Assembly: GCF_000730645.1 (NCBI RefSeq)
Contig: NZ_BBIU01000024.1
Location: forward strand, 44,340-108,339
Direction of reading: 5' to 3'
DNA length: 64,000 nucleotides
Source of the DNA: Pseudomonas parafulva NBRC 16636 = DSM 17004
Lineage (GTDB): Bacteria; Pseudomonadota; Gammaproteobacteria; Pseudomonadales; Pseudomonadaceae
Below the pieces are notes generated by a model, which saw nothing but the letters and a program-made list of their open reading frames with translations, did no database searches and had not been told where the DNA came from. The position numbers were made by a program, and so were the translations under genes. Shown here one piece after another: positions 1 through 8,821 of this stretch (the first letter of the stretch is position 1; each line of letters opens with the position of its first letter).

Positions 1-23
1 GTCCTTGTGACCAGCCTGTGGCA

Positions 24-46
24 GCGGGTTCACCTGTGAAGCCCGC
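24..46. repeat. Imperfect palindrome in the leading intergenic stretch
   Basis: GCGGGTTCAC is followed almost at once by its near reverse complement GTGAAGCCCGC, with one bulged base. It looks like one arm pair of a Pseudomonas REP-type palindrome or part of a terminator of a gene left of the window. No coding sequence is seen in bases 1-200. Confidence 0.4.
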
Positions 47-63
47 CCATAGGCAGCATGGAT

Positions 64-88
64 AAAGGCACCCACTGAGGTGCCTTTT
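64..88. terminator. Rho-independent terminator
   Basis: A perfect 9-bp stem, AAAGGCACC and GGTGCCTTT, closes a 6-base loop (CACTGA). It is flanked by T residues on the plus strand and by a short A run that would serve the minus strand. It probably ends a transcript that enters from outside the window, and separates it from cvrA. Confidence 0.75.
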
Positions 89-200
89 GTACATCTGCAG
101 AAACGCTTTACATGCTGGCAATTCATCGGGTTAGAATCGATTGGCACGCGACTTGCCAATCAAGCCTCATTCTTCCCGCAATATCCCGGAGTACCTGCCT

Positions 201-1943
201 TTGGATGCCAGCACCATCAACAGCCTGTTCCTGATCGGCGCATTGCTGGTGGGCGCAAGTATTCTGGTCAGCTCGCTGTCATCGCGCCTGGGCATACCTA
301 TTCTGGTCATCATCCTCGCCGTCGGCATGGTCGCGGGCGTGGACGGCGGCGGCATCATCTTCAACAACTACCCCACCGCCTACCTGGTGGGCAACCTGGC
401 GCTGGCCGTCATCCTGCTCGACGGCGGGCTGCGCACCCGGGTCGCCAGCTTCCGCGTCGCCTTGTGGCCCGCGCTGTCGCTGGCCACGGTGGGAGTCATG
501 ATCACCACGGCGCTGACCGGCATGGTCGCCGCCTGGCTGTTCAACCTCAGCCTGATCCAAGGCCTGCTGATCGGTGCCATCGTCGGCTCCACCGACGCCG
601 CAGCGGTGTTCTCGCTGCTGGGCGGCAAGGGGTTGAATGAGCGGGTCACCGCCACCCTCGAAATCGAATCGGGCAGCAACGACCCCATGGCGGTGTTCCT
701 CACCGTCACCCTGATCGACATGATTGCCAGTGGCCAGACCGGGCTGCACTGGAGCCTGCTGGGCCACCTGCTGCGCGAGTTCGGTATCGGCGGGCTGCTG
801 GGCCTGGGCGGTGGCTGGTTGATGCTGCAACTGGTAAACCGCATCAACCTGGCTGGCGGCCTGTACCCCATTCTGGTGGTGGCCGGCGGCCTGGTGGTGT
901 TCTCGCTGACCAACGCGCTGCACGGCAGCGGCTTCCTGGCCGTGTACCTGTGCGGCCTGGTGCTGGGCAACAAGCCAATCCGCAGCCGCCATGGCATCCT
1001 GCACATGCTCGACGGCATGGCCTGGCTGGCCCAGATCGGCATGTTCCTGGTGCTGGGGCTGCTGGTGACGCCCCACGACCTGTTGCCCATCGCGGTACCG
1101 GCACTGGGCCTGGCCCTGTGGATGATCCTGGTGGCACGCCCGCTGTCGGTGGTGGCTGCACTGCTGCCGTTCAAGGCCTTCCACGGGCGTGAAAAAGGCT
1201 TCATTGCCTGGGTCGGCCTGCGCGGCGCAGTCCCCATCATCCTGGCGGTGTTCCCGCTCATGGCCGGCCTGCCCGACGCCCAACTGTTCTTCAACCTGGC
1301 CTTCTTCATCGTGCTGATATCGCTGCTGGTCCAGGGCACCAGCCTGCCGTGGATGGCCAAACTGCTGAAGGTAACCGTGCCGCCAGACCCGGCGCCCATT
1401 TCACGCTCGGCGCTGGAGGTGCACATCACCAGCGAGTGGGAAATGTTCGTGTACCGCCTGGGCGCAGAAAAGTGGTGCATTGGCGCAGCCCTGCGCGAAC
1501 TCAAGATGCCCGAGGGCACCCGGATTGCCGCGCTGTTCCGTGGCGAACAGCTGCTGCACCCCACCGGTAGCACGGTGCTGCAGGTGGACGACATGCTTTG
1601 CGTCATCGGCCACGAGCACAACCTGCCCGCACTGGGCAAACTGTTCAGCCAGGCGCCGCAGCGCGGCCTGGACCTGCGCTTCTTCGGTGACTTTGTGCTC
1701 GAAGGTGACGCAGAGTTGGGCGCGGTGGCGTCCCTGTACGGCCTGAAAGTGGACACCCTCGACGCGCAAATGCCGCTGGCGCAGTTCATCCGACAGAAGG
1801 TCGGAGGCGCGCCAGTGGTAGGCGACCAGGTGGAATGGAACGGCACGATCTGGACCGTGGCGACCATGGACGGGAACAACATCCAGAAAGTGGGCGTCAG
1901 ATTCCCCGAAGGAACGCGACCAGGACCAGGATTGTTCCTCTAA
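201..1943 (+). CDS. cvrA: Potassium/proton antiporter, CPA1 (CvrA/NhaP2 type)
   Basis: Inner-membrane cation/proton exchanger, expected to export K+ (and possibly Na+) in exchange for protons during osmotic or pH stress. Residues 1 to about 385 form a run of hydrophobic helices of the Na+/H+ exchanger fold. This is followed by a cytoplasmic tail of about 180 residues containing a TrkA-C-like regulatory part and a CorC/HlyC-type end, the architecture of NhaP2. The TTG at 201 (protein MDASTINSLF) is chosen because GGAG lies 9 bases upstream; an upstream TTG at 141 would add 20 non-hydrophobic residues without a ribosome binding site. It is 35 bases from mscK, which fits a shared role in osmotic ion control. 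Confidence 0.9.
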   Translation: MDASTINSLFLIGALLVGASILVSSLSSRLGIPILVIILAVGMVAGVDGGGIIFNNYPTAYLVGNLALAVILLDGGLRTRVASFRVALWPALSLATVGVMITTALTGMVAAWLFNLSLIQGLLIGAIVGSTDAAAVFSLLGGKGLNERVTATLEIESGSNDPMAVFLTVTLIDMIASGQTGLHWSLLGHLLREFGIGGLLGLGGGWLMLQLVNRINLAGGLYPILVVAGGLVVFSLTNALHGSGFLAVYLCGLVLGNKPIRSRHGILHMLDGMAWLAQIGMFLVLGLLVTPHDLLPIAVPALGLALWMILVARPLSVVAALLPFKAFHGREKGFIAWVGLRGAVPIILAVFPLMAGLPDAQLFFNLAFFIVLISLLVQGTSLPWMAKLLKVTVPPDPAPISRSALEVHITSEWEMFVYRLGAEKWCIGAALRELKMPEGTRIAALFRGEQLLHPTGSTVLQVDDMLCVIGHEHNLPALGKLFSQAPQRGLDLRFFGDFVLEGDAELGAVASLYGLKVDTLDAQMPLAQFIRQKVGGAPVVGDQVEWNGTIWTVATMDGNNIQKVGVRFPEGTRPGPGLFL

Positions 1944-1978
1944 ACTTCGTTTCTGCCTGATCCATAAGTAGCCTGCCT

Positions 1979-4900
1979 ATGTCCTTTCGCGTGTACCTGC
2001 GCACAGCCCTGCTGGGGCTGTGCCTGTCCCTTTCCTTCGCAGCCGCTGCGGCAGAAGCCCCGACCACCGCCAGCGTGCAGAACAGCCTCGACAAAATTGC
2101 CGACCGCAAACTGCCCGAAGCCGATCAGAAGGCCCTGCAACAGGTGCTGGAACAGACCCTGAACCTGCTGGCCAGCAAGGAAGACAGCGAACGCAAGCTG
2201 GCCGCATTGAAGCAGCAGTTGGCCAATGCCCCGAAGGAAACCAGCGACAGCCAGAAAGAACTGGCCCGGCTCAAGCAAAGCCCGGCGCAACCGGTAGCGC
2301 AGCGCTATGCCAGCCTGTCCGTGCCGCAGCTTGAACAGATGCTCAGCGAGCGCACCACCCAGCAGGGCGAGCTGCAGAAGGCACTGTCCGAAGCCAACAG
2401 CCTGATCATCAACTCGCAGACCCGCCCGGAGCGGTCCCAGGCCGAGATCAGCAGCAGCCAGGCACGTACCCAGCAGATCAACAGCACCCTCAAAAGCGGC
2501 AAGGACGCCGGCAAACCGATCAGCGCCGACCTGCGCAACCAGCTCAATGCCGAACTGGCTTCGCTCAATGCGATGACCACATTGCGCCGCCAGGAACTGG
2601 CTGGCAACAGCCTGCTGCAAGACCTGGGCAATGCCCGCCACGACCTGCTGATCGAACGCGCCGCACGCCTTGAGCAGGAAATTCAGGACCTGCAGACCCT
2701 GATCAACAGCAAACGCCTGGCCCAGTCACAGGAAACTGTTACCCAGCAGTCGATCGAGGCGCAAAAAGCCGGTGGCAGCAGCCTGTTGGCAACCGAGAGC
2801 GCGACCAACCTGCAACTGTCCGACTACCTGCTCAGAAGCACCGACCGGCTCAACGAACTGACCCAGCAGAACCTGCGGACCAAGCAGCAGCTCGACAGCC
2901 TGACCCAGGCCGACCAGGCACTGGACGAGCAGATCAACGTGCTCAAGGGCAGCCTGCTGCTGTCCAAGATCCTCTACAAGCAGAAGCAGACCCTGCCCCA
3001 CCTCAAGCTGGACCGTGACCTGGCTGACCAGATTGCCGACACGCGGCTGTACCAGTTCGAAGTCAACCAGCAGCGCGAACAGATGAGCAGCCCGGTGAGC
3101 TATGTGGACAAGCTGCTGGCCGGGCAACCCCAGGAAGACGTGACGCCCCAGTTGCGCAAGGCGCTGCTGGAGGTGGCGATCACCCGCAGTGACCTGCTGG
3201 AGCGGCTTAACCGCGAGCTGTCGGCGTTGCTCAACGAGTCCATCACCCTGCAGCTGAACCAGAAGCAACTGCTGGGTACGGCACAGAGCCTGCGTACTAC
3301 GCTGGACGAGCAGATGTTCTGGATCCCCAGCAACAAGCCCCTGGACTGGGACTGGCTGACCTACGTGCCCCAGCGCCTGGCCGACCAGGTAGCCAACCTG
3401 CCCTGGAGCTCGGGGCTGAACGAGCTGGCGGACGGCCTGGTGCAGCGCCCGCTGCTGTTCCTGCCGCTGCTGCTGGTGATCGGGGGCCTGCTGTGGCGGC
3501 GCAAGAACCTGTACGCCAGCATCGACAAGGTCCACCAGGATATCGGCCACTTCCGCCGGGACAGCCAGTGGCATACACCGCGGGCAATCCTGATCAACAT
3601 CCTGCTGGCGATGCCGGTGAGCCTGGGCCTGGCCCTGTGCAGCTACGCCCTGCAGATCGACGCCCGCGGGCAGAACGCCAACCTGGGCGCCGCCTTGTGG
3701 CAACTGGCCCAGGCCTGGCTGGTGTTCTACACCGCCTATCGCATCCTGTCGCCAGGCGGGGTGGCGGAGGTGCACTTCCGGTGGCACAAGCCTCAGGTCG
3801 AATTCCTGCGTGGCTGGGTACGCCGCCTGGGCACCGTGGTGCTGGCCCTGGTTGGCGTGGTGGCCGTGGCGGAGCATCAGCCCTCGGCGCTGGCGGATGA
3901 TGTACTGGGCATCGGCGTGGTGCTGACCTGCTATGCGCTGATGGCGTGGCTGCTCAGCCGCCTGCTGCTGAGCAGCCCGGCACACCGTGACACCTCGCTG
4001 TTCCGCAAAGCCGTGGGTGTGGCGTTCACCGCGCTGCCCATCGCCTTGTTCATGGCCGTGTGCTTCGGCTACTACTACACCGCGCTGAAGCTGACCGACC
4101 GGCTGATCTACACGCTCTACCTGCTGCTGTTCTGGCTGGTGATCGAAGCCGCCTTCGTGCGCGGCCTCTCGGTGGCAGCGCGACGCCTGGCCTACCAGCG
4201 CGCGCTGAGCAAACGTGCGGCGGCCAAGGAGGGGCTGGACGGTGAGGTCATCATCGAAGAGCCCACCCTGGATATCGAACAGGTCAACCAGCAATCCCTG
4301 CGCCTGATCCGCTTGGCCCTGCTCGGCGGGTTCATTGCCGGGCTCTACTGGGTATGGGCAGACTTGATATCGGTGTTCGCCTACCTCAACAACTTCGTGC
4401 TGTACGAGTACACCAGCGGTACTGGCGCGGCCGCCAGCATGGTCCCTATCAGCCTCGGCGACCTGCTGGGCGCGCTGGTGATCGTGGGCATTACCTTCGC
4501 CCTGGCCGGCAACCTGCCTGGCCTGCTGGAGGTGCTGGTACTGTCACGGCTGAACCTGGCCCAGGGCAGCGCCTACGCCACCACCACGCTGCTGTCGTAC
4601 ACCATCGTCGGGGTGGGTATCGTCAGCACCCTGTCCACCCTGGGGGTGAGCTGGGACAAGCTGCAATGGCTGGTGGCGGCACTGTCGGTGGGCCTGGGTT
4701 TCGGCATGCAGGAAATCTTCGCCAACTTCATTTCCGGCATCATGATCCTGTTCGAACGCCCGGTGCGCATCGGCGACACCATCACCATCGGCAACCTGTC
4801 GGGCACGGTCAGCAAGATCCGCATCCGGGCCACCACCATCACCGATTTCGACCGCAAGGACATCATCGTCCCCAACAAGACCTTCATCACCGGCCAGCTG

Positions 4901-5287
4901 ATCAACTGGTCGCTGACCGACACGGTCACCCGCGTGACGCTCAAGCTTGGCATCGACTACGGCTCCGACCTGGACCTGGTGCGCGACCTGCTGCTCAAGG
5001 GTGCCCACGAGAACCCGCGCGTGCTCAAGGACCCGGAGCCGCTGGTGTACTTCCTGCAATTTGGCGAAAGCTCGCTGGACCACGAACTGCGCATGCACGT
5101 GCGCGACCTGGGCGACCGCAACCCGACGCTGGACGAGATCAACCGCTACATCAACCGTGAGTTCAAGGCCCACGACATCAAGATCTCGGTACGCCAAGTG
5201 GAGGTGTTCCTGATGGACACCAAGGGTGGCAAGCAGCAGCTGATCCCGCAGGACCCACCCAAACCCGATGGCACTGCTGCGGTGTAG
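1979..5287 (+). CDS. mscK: Mechanosensitive channel MscK (KefA), large MscS family
   Basis: Large MscS-family channel of 1102 residues that opens under membrane tension; in E. coli MscK gating also depends on external K+. A signal peptide ends near residue 25 (AAAAAE). A long, charged, coiled-coil periplasmic region of about 450 residues follows, then a multi-helix membrane domain at about 490-860. The C-terminal third is the conserved MscS pore and beta domain, with the pore-helix region near GLGFGMQEIFANFISG and the segment FERPVRIGDTITIG. Its place directly after the K+/H+ antiporter suggests a joint osmoregulatory unit. Start chosen for the signal peptide; the ribosome binding site is weak. 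Confidence 0.93.
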   Translation: MSFRVYLRTALLGLCLSLSFAAAAAEAPTTASVQNSLDKIADRKLPEADQKALQQVLEQTLNLLASKEDSERKLAALKQQLANAPKETSDSQKELARLKQSPAQPVAQRYASLSVPQLEQMLSERTTQQGELQKALSEANSLIINSQTRPERSQAEISSSQARTQQINSTLKSGKDAGKPISADLRNQLNAELASLNAMTTLRRQELAGNSLLQDLGNARHDLLIERAARLEQEIQDLQTLINSKRLAQSQETVTQQSIEAQKAGGSSLLATESATNLQLSDYLLRSTDRLNELTQQNLRTKQQLDSLTQADQALDEQINVLKGSLLLSKILYKQKQTLPHLKLDRDLADQIADTRLYQFEVNQQREQMSSPVSYVDKLLAGQPQEDVTPQLRKALLEVAITRSDLLERLNRELSALLNESITLQLNQKQLLGTAQSLRTTLDEQMFWIPSNKPLDWDWLTYVPQRLADQVANLPWSSGLNELADGLVQRPLLFLPLLLVIGGLLWRRKNLYASIDKVHQDIGHFRRDSQWHTPRAILINILLAMPVSLGLALCSYALQIDARGQNANLGAALWQLAQAWLVFYTAYRILSPGGVAEVHFRWHKPQVEFLRGWVRRLGTVVLALVGVVAVAEHQPSALADDVLGIGVVLTCYALMAWLLSRLLLSSPAHRDTSLFRKAVGVAFTALPIALFMAVCFGYYYTALKLTDRLIYTLYLLLFWLVIEAAFVRGLSVAARRLAYQRALSKRAAAKEGLDGEVIIEEPTLDIEQVNQQSLRLIRLALLGGFIAGLYWVWADLISVFAYLNNFVLYEYTSGTGAAASMVPISLGDLLGALVIVGITFALAGNLPGLLEVLVLSRLNLAQGSAYATTTLLSYTIVGVGIVSTLSTLGVSWDKLQWLVAALSVGLGFGMQEIFANFISGIMILFERPVRIGDTITIGNLSGTVSKIRIRATTITDFDRKDIIVPNKTFITGQLINWSLTDTVTRVTLKLGIDYGSDLDLVRDLLLKGAHENPRVLKDPEPLVYFLQFGESSLDHELRMHVRDLGDRNPTLDEINRYINREFKAHDIKISVRQVEVFLMDTKGGKQQLIPQDPPKPDGTAAV

Positions 5288-5331
5288 CAGGCTCGAATGC
5301 CTTATGCTTCGCTGAACTTCAGGAGCCGCCT

Positions 5332-6792
5332 GTGAAAGCACTCGACCAACTGAGCTTCGACAATCGCTTCGCCCGCCTGGGCGACGCCTTCTCCACCGAG
5401 GTGCTGCCAGAGCCTATTGCAGAGCCGCGCCTGGTGGTGGCAAGCCAGGCAGCCATGGCCCTGCTGGACCTGGACCCGGCTCAGGCCGAGCTGCCGGCTT
5501 TTGCCGAGGTATTCAGCGGCAATAGCCTGTGGGACCAGGCCGAGCCACGGGCCATGGTCTATTCCGGGCACCAGTTCGGCAGCTACAACCCGCGCCTGGG
5601 CGATGGCCGTGGCCTGCTGCTGGCCGAAGTGGTCAATGATGCCGGCGAGCACTGGGACCTGCACCTCAAGGGTGCCGGCCAAACCCCGTATTCGCGCATG
5701 GGCGATGGCCGCGCCGTGCTACGTTCATCCATTCGCGAGTTCCTCGCGTCCGAAGCCCTGCATGCCCTGGGCATCCCCACCAGCCGGGCGCTGTGCGTGG
5801 TCGGCTCCAGCACCCCGGTGTGGCGCGAAACCCGCGAGAGCGCTGCAATGCTGACGCGCCTGGCCCACAGCCACGTGCGCTTTGGCCACTTCGAGTACTT
5901 CTACTACACCAAGCAGCCCGAACAGCAGCGCCAGCTGATCGACCACGTGTTGCAGCAGCACTACGCCGAGTGCCTGACGAGCGAACAGCCCTACCTGGCC
6001 ATGTTCCGCACCATCGTGGAACGCAACGCCGAGCTGATCGCCCGTTGGCAGGCTTATGGCTTCTGCCATGGGGTGATGAACACCGACAACATGTCGATCC
6101 TGGGCATCACCTTCGACTTCGGCCCGTTCGCGTTCCTCGATGATTTCGATGCCAACTTCATCTGCAACCACTCCGATGACCGGGGCCGTTACAGCTATGC
6201 CAACCAGGTACCCATCGCCCACTGGAACCTCAGCGCGCTGGCCCAGGCGCTGACCACGGTGATCGAAGTGGAGCCGCTGAAGGACGCGCTGGGGCTGTTC
6301 CTGCCGCTGTACCAGGCGCACTACCTGGACCTGATGCGCCGGCGCCTGGGGCTGACCACTGCCGAGGATGACGACATGGCGCTGGTCGAGCGCCTGCTGC
6401 AGCGCATGCAGAGCGGCGGCGTGGACTACAACCTGTTCTTCCGTACCTTGGGCGACCAGCCGGTGGCCGAGGCGTTGCAGCGGGTAAGGGACGACTTCAT
6501 CGACTTGGCCGGCTTCGACGGCTGGGCGGCGGACTACCTGGCACGCTGCGCCCGCGAACCTGCCAACGCCGAAGGCCGGCGCGCGCGCATGCATGCGGTA
6601 AACCCGCTTTATGTGCTGCGCAATTACCTGGCACAGAAGGCCATCGAAGCGGCTGAGGGCGGGGATTACACAGAGGTGCGGCGCCTGCATGCAGTGCTTT
6701 GCAAACCGTTCGAAGAGCAGCCAGGGATGGAAGCCTATGCCCAACGCCCGCCGGAGTGGGGCAAACACCTGGAAATCAGCTGCTCTTCCTGA
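5332..6792 (+). CDS. selO: Protein adenylyltransferase SelO (YdiU family pseudokinase)
   Basis: SelO is a kinase-fold enzyme that transfers AMP from ATP to serine, threonine or tyrosine residues of proteins and is linked to redox homeostasis. The 486-residue length is typical. The family segments are visible: GHQFGSYNPRLGDGR near residue 80, LHLKGAGQTPYSRMGDGR near 110, and the catalytic/metal-binding region HGVMNTDNMSILG with FDFGPFAFLDDFD about residues 245-275. Start is a GTG with AGGAG 6 bases upstream. No frameshift or missing motif is seen. It is followed by REP-type sequence and the convergent higBA pair. Confidence 0.95.
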   Translation: MKALDQLSFDNRFARLGDAFSTEVLPEPIAEPRLVVASQAAMALLDLDPAQAELPAFAEVFSGNSLWDQAEPRAMVYSGHQFGSYNPRLGDGRGLLLAEVVNDAGEHWDLHLKGAGQTPYSRMGDGRAVLRSSIREFLASEALHALGIPTSRALCVVGSSTPVWRETRESAAMLTRLAHSHVRFGHFEYFYYTKQPEQQRQLIDHVLQQHYAECLTSEQPYLAMFRTIVERNAELIARWQAYGFCHGVMNTDNMSILGITFDFGPFAFLDDFDANFICNHSDDRGRYSYANQVPIAHWNLSALAQALTTVIEVEPLKDALGLFLPLYQAHYLDLMRRRLGLTTAEDDDMALVERLLQRMQSGGVDYNLFFRTLGDQPVAEALQRVRDDFIDLAGFDGWAADYLARCAREPANAEGRRARMHAVNPLYVLRNYLAQKAIEAAEGGDYTEVRRLHAVLCKPFEEQPGMEAYAQRPPEWGKHLEISCSS

Positions 6793-6891
6793 TTCAGGCG
6801 TTGTGGGTAGGGCTGCACACAATGGGTTGATCTGAGAAGAACCCGTGGGAGCAGTTGTCTTCCACAAAATCTGAACGCTGGCGCAATCCAC

Positions 6892-6935
6892 TTTGTGGGA
6901 GCGGCTTCAGCCGCGAACACCGGCGAAGCCGGTGC
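6892..6935. repeat. REP-like palindromic element
   Basis: TTTGTGGGAGCGGCTTCAGC opens a pair of short hairpins: GCGGCT/AGCCGC, then CACCGGC-GAA-GCCGGTG. This is the typical form of the P. putida-type repetitive extragenic palindrome. A fragment of the same type (CCGTGGGAGCAGTTGTC) sits at about 6843. The 228-base gap between the convergent selO and higA genes holds nothing else that can be supported. Confidence 0.7.
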
Positions 6936-7020
6936 CATACACCGCGCTGTTTGCTTCGCGGGTAAACCCCACAGTGAATAGGCCTTGCTTACTGAAACAC
7001 TGCCCTATACGTGTGACTTC

Positions 7021-7377
7021 TTACGCGCCTGCCAGCAATGATTCGTAAGGAATGCGGAGGCCATCATGGAGACGCTTGATCATCGAGAGACTCAAGCCCC
7101 GTTTACCATTTAGCACTTCCGATACTCGGCCACTTGCGCCGATATAGGGTTCAAGATCCCGTGCAGTAAGTCCCTGTTGGTCCATGCAAAATTTAATGGC
7201 TTCAATCGGGGTAGCAGGATGGATTGGGTAGTGCTTGCTTTCGTAAACTTCGATCAGCGTGACTAGAACTTCCATTTCATCGGCCTCAGCCGTGCCAGCC
7301 TCTGCTTGGAAAATAGCTTCTAGCCTCTCGAATGCCGCTCGCAGATCATCATAATTGCGGATCGGTTTAATATTCAT
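7021..7377 (-). CDS. higA: HigA-type antitoxin, XRE-family DNA-binding protein
   Basis: Antitoxin of a type II pair; expected to bind and neutralise HigB and to repress the shared promoter. 118 residues: an acidic N-terminal part and a C-terminal helix-turn-helix (GLTARDLEPYIGASGRVSEV, then LNGKRGLSLSMIKRL), which is the usual HigA order. Start ATG at 7377 (MNIKPIRNYD) is preferred over the longer open frame beginning 72 bases upstream, because it overlaps the toxin stop by only 11 bases, as is usual for translational coupling. It is the second gene of the operon. Confidence 0.88.
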   Translation of the reverse strand: MNIKPIRNYDDLRAAFERLEAIFQAEAGTAEADEMEVLVTLIEVYESKHYPIHPATPIEAIKFCMDQQGLTARDLEPYIGASGRVSEVLNGKRGLSLSMIKRLHDGLRIPYESLLAGA

Positions 7378-7675
7378 TGACTGTCTCCACGTCGATTTCG
7401 TCATACCGCTCGTGCGTACCGATGAACTTAACCCATGCAATACCCGCACGGTATTGAATCTCCACGACTAGCCGATACTTATTGCCTCCAATGTTGAAGA
7501 CAACGCGGTTATTGCCACAGACACTGGCACTACCCATTTGATTCTTCACATCCTGTGGCGTTCGCCATTCTGCCTTGAGCACGATGTCATGCCAGCTTTC
7601 GAGGGCCGATTTGGCGTCTTGACGGCCAGGCGACTCCCAAAATTTCACCAAACTGCTCTTGGCAATAATACGCAT
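7367..7675 (-). CDS. higB: HigB-type toxin (RelE superfamily mRNA interferase)
   Basis: 102-residue toxin expected to cleave mRNA on the ribosome. The HigB pattern is visible: N-terminal MRIIAKSSLVKFWE, a central NNRVVFNIGGNKYRLVVEI beta strand pair and the terminal FIGTHERYDEID segment. ATG at 7675 has GGGAG ten bases upstream; an in-frame TTG nine bases earlier is less likely. Toxin-before-antitoxin order is the HigBA hallmark. Predicted activity is RNA cleavage in translation stress or genetic stabilisation; which applies here is not visible from sequence. Confidence 0.88.
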   Translation of the reverse strand: MRIIAKSSLVKFWESPGRQDAKSALESWHDIVLKAEWRTPQDVKNQMGSASVCGNNRVVFNIGGNKYRLVVEIQYRAGIAWVKFIGTHERYDEIDVETVNEY

Positions 7676-7682
7676 CCGGGCC

Positions 7683-7729
7683 AATCTCCCTTTTTGGGAG
7701 ATTATGCCGAGAGTTTACCGCCGCAGCAA
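7683..7729 (-). promoter_or_regulatory. higBA promoter with overlapping palindromic operator
   Basis: On the minus strand a -35-like TTGCTG (7729-7724) and a -10-like CATAAT (7706-7701) are 17 bases apart. A perfect palindrome, AATCTCCC-5-GGGAGATT (7683-7703), overlaps the -10 box and contains the GGGAG ribosome binding site of higB. The expected start of transcription, near 7694, falls inside the palindrome. This fits autorepression by HigA. Boxes assigned by eye. Confidence 0.65.
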
Positions 7730-7745
7730 GCTCTCGCCAAGCCAG

Positions 7746-8519
7746 TTACTCCCCCCGCTCCAGCAAATCGTGCAACTCCACAAATTGCTGTGTCAGCTTG
7801 TGCCGGGGTTCGAGGTGGATCAACGGCAGGCTGGCGTGGTGCGATTCGCGCATTTTCACCGAGCTGCCCAGGTAGACCGGCAACACGGGCAAGCCTTCGG
7901 CCAGTAGCTCGTCGAGCATCTGCTGGGGCAGGCTGGCGCGGGCCTGGAACTGGTTGACCACAATGCCTTCGACCTGCAGGTCTTCGTTGTGGTCATCTTT
8001 CAACTCTTCGATTTCCGCCAACAGGCCGTAAAGGGCCTGGCGCGAGAAGCTGTCACAGTCGAAAGGGATAAGCACCCGATCGGCAGCGATCAACGCTGAA
8101 ACCGCATAGAAATTCAGCGCAGGCGGTGTATCGATGTAAATCCGGTCGTAGTCCTCGTCCAGCGCCTCGAGCAACTTACGCAGCTTGTTGATCTTGTGCT
8201 TGGCCTCGAGCTTGGGCTGCAAGTCGGCAAGCTCTGCCGTGGCAGTGACCACATGCAGGTTGTCGAACGGGGTTTCGTAGATGTCCACCTTGTTCTTCTT
8301 GGCGACCGGCCCGCTGGACAAACTCTGCTTGAAGAAATCGGCAATACCCATGGGGATGTCATCGCCGGTCAGGCCGGTGAGGTACTGGGTGGAATTGGCC
8401 TGGGCATCCAGGTCTATCAGCAGGGTACGGTAACCTTCATGGGCACTTACCGCCGCCAGGTTGCAGGCGATGCTCGATTTGCCCACGCCACCTTTCTGAT
8501 TGAATACCACGCGCCGCAT
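7746..8519 (-). CDS. Orphan ParA/Soj-family ATPase
   Basis: 257-residue P-loop ATPase of the ParA/MinD superfamily. The deviant Walker A motif KGGVGKS is at residues 9-15, LLIDLDAQANST is the switch region and IYIDTPPALN is the Walker B region. No ParB, parS cluster or replication gene is next to it, so it is not a standard partition operon. The related gene in P. aeruginosa is, from memory, also a stand-alone core gene. Such orphans position protein complexes or organelles in some bacteria, but the cargo is unknown here. ATG at 8519 has GGAG upstream; the open frame extends further upstream without ParA similarity. Confidence 0.88.
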   Translation of the reverse strand: MRRVVFNQKGGVGKSSIACNLAAVSAHEGYRTLLIDLDAQANSTQYLTGLTGDDIPMGIADFFKQSLSSGPVAKKNKVDIYETPFDNLHVVTATAELADLQPKLEAKHKINKLRKLLEALDEDYDRIYIDTPPALNFYAVSALIAADRVLIPFDCDSFSRQALYGLLAEIEELKDDHNEDLQVEGIVVNQFQARASLPQQMLDELLAEGLPVLPVYLGSSVKMRESHHASLPLIHLEPRHKLTQQFVELHDLLERGE

Positions 8520-8821
8520 GGCTGATCTCCGTGTGTAGACGAGTGCCCGAGTATGTGCGGGCCACGTGACAATAACCAGCACCGTCGCAGGCAATAGCAG
8601 CCTGCCAGCACGCAGCACCGGCTGTCGGAAACAGGCAACTATTCGATCAGACGTTGCCACACGCGATTGAAGGCGTTGTCTGTTTGGATCCGAATCCATT
8701 GCTACATGCACGCCGCACCGGGATAATGCGCGCCACTCGACGAACGCACCCACCCTTGCAGGCATGCGCCGAGTCATTCCCTCGGCATGGAAGTCCCTCG
8801 GGGCGGGAAAGAGAAACCACT
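8520..8821. other. Intergenic region between divergent ATPase gene and APE operon
   Basis: 302 bases without a convincing gene. It contains the predicted APE promoter (8699-8727) and a small hairpin GCAGGC-7-GCCTGC (8587-8605). The upstream signals of the divergent ParA-type gene must lie in the left part; no clear sigma-70 boxes were identified for it. Confidence 0.6.
8699..8727 (+). promoter_or_regulatory. Predicted sigma-70 promoter of the APE operon
   Basis: TTGCTA (8699-8704) and GATAAT (8722-8727) are separated by 17 bases; they match the consensus boxes at 4 of 6 and 5 of 6 positions. Transcription would begin near 8734, leaving a leader of about 88 bases before the GTG start at 8822. 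It is the best candidate in the gap, assigned by eye. Confidence 0.5.

Noticed and set aside
2726..4294. A 522-codon open frame opposite mscK
   Set aside because: Gln/His/Val-rich complement of mscK with no recognisable domain.
8654..8821. Upstream extension of the first APE gene
   Set aside because: The extra 56 codons cover the predicted promoter and have no similarity to the chain length factor family; GTG 8822 is the first reasonable start.
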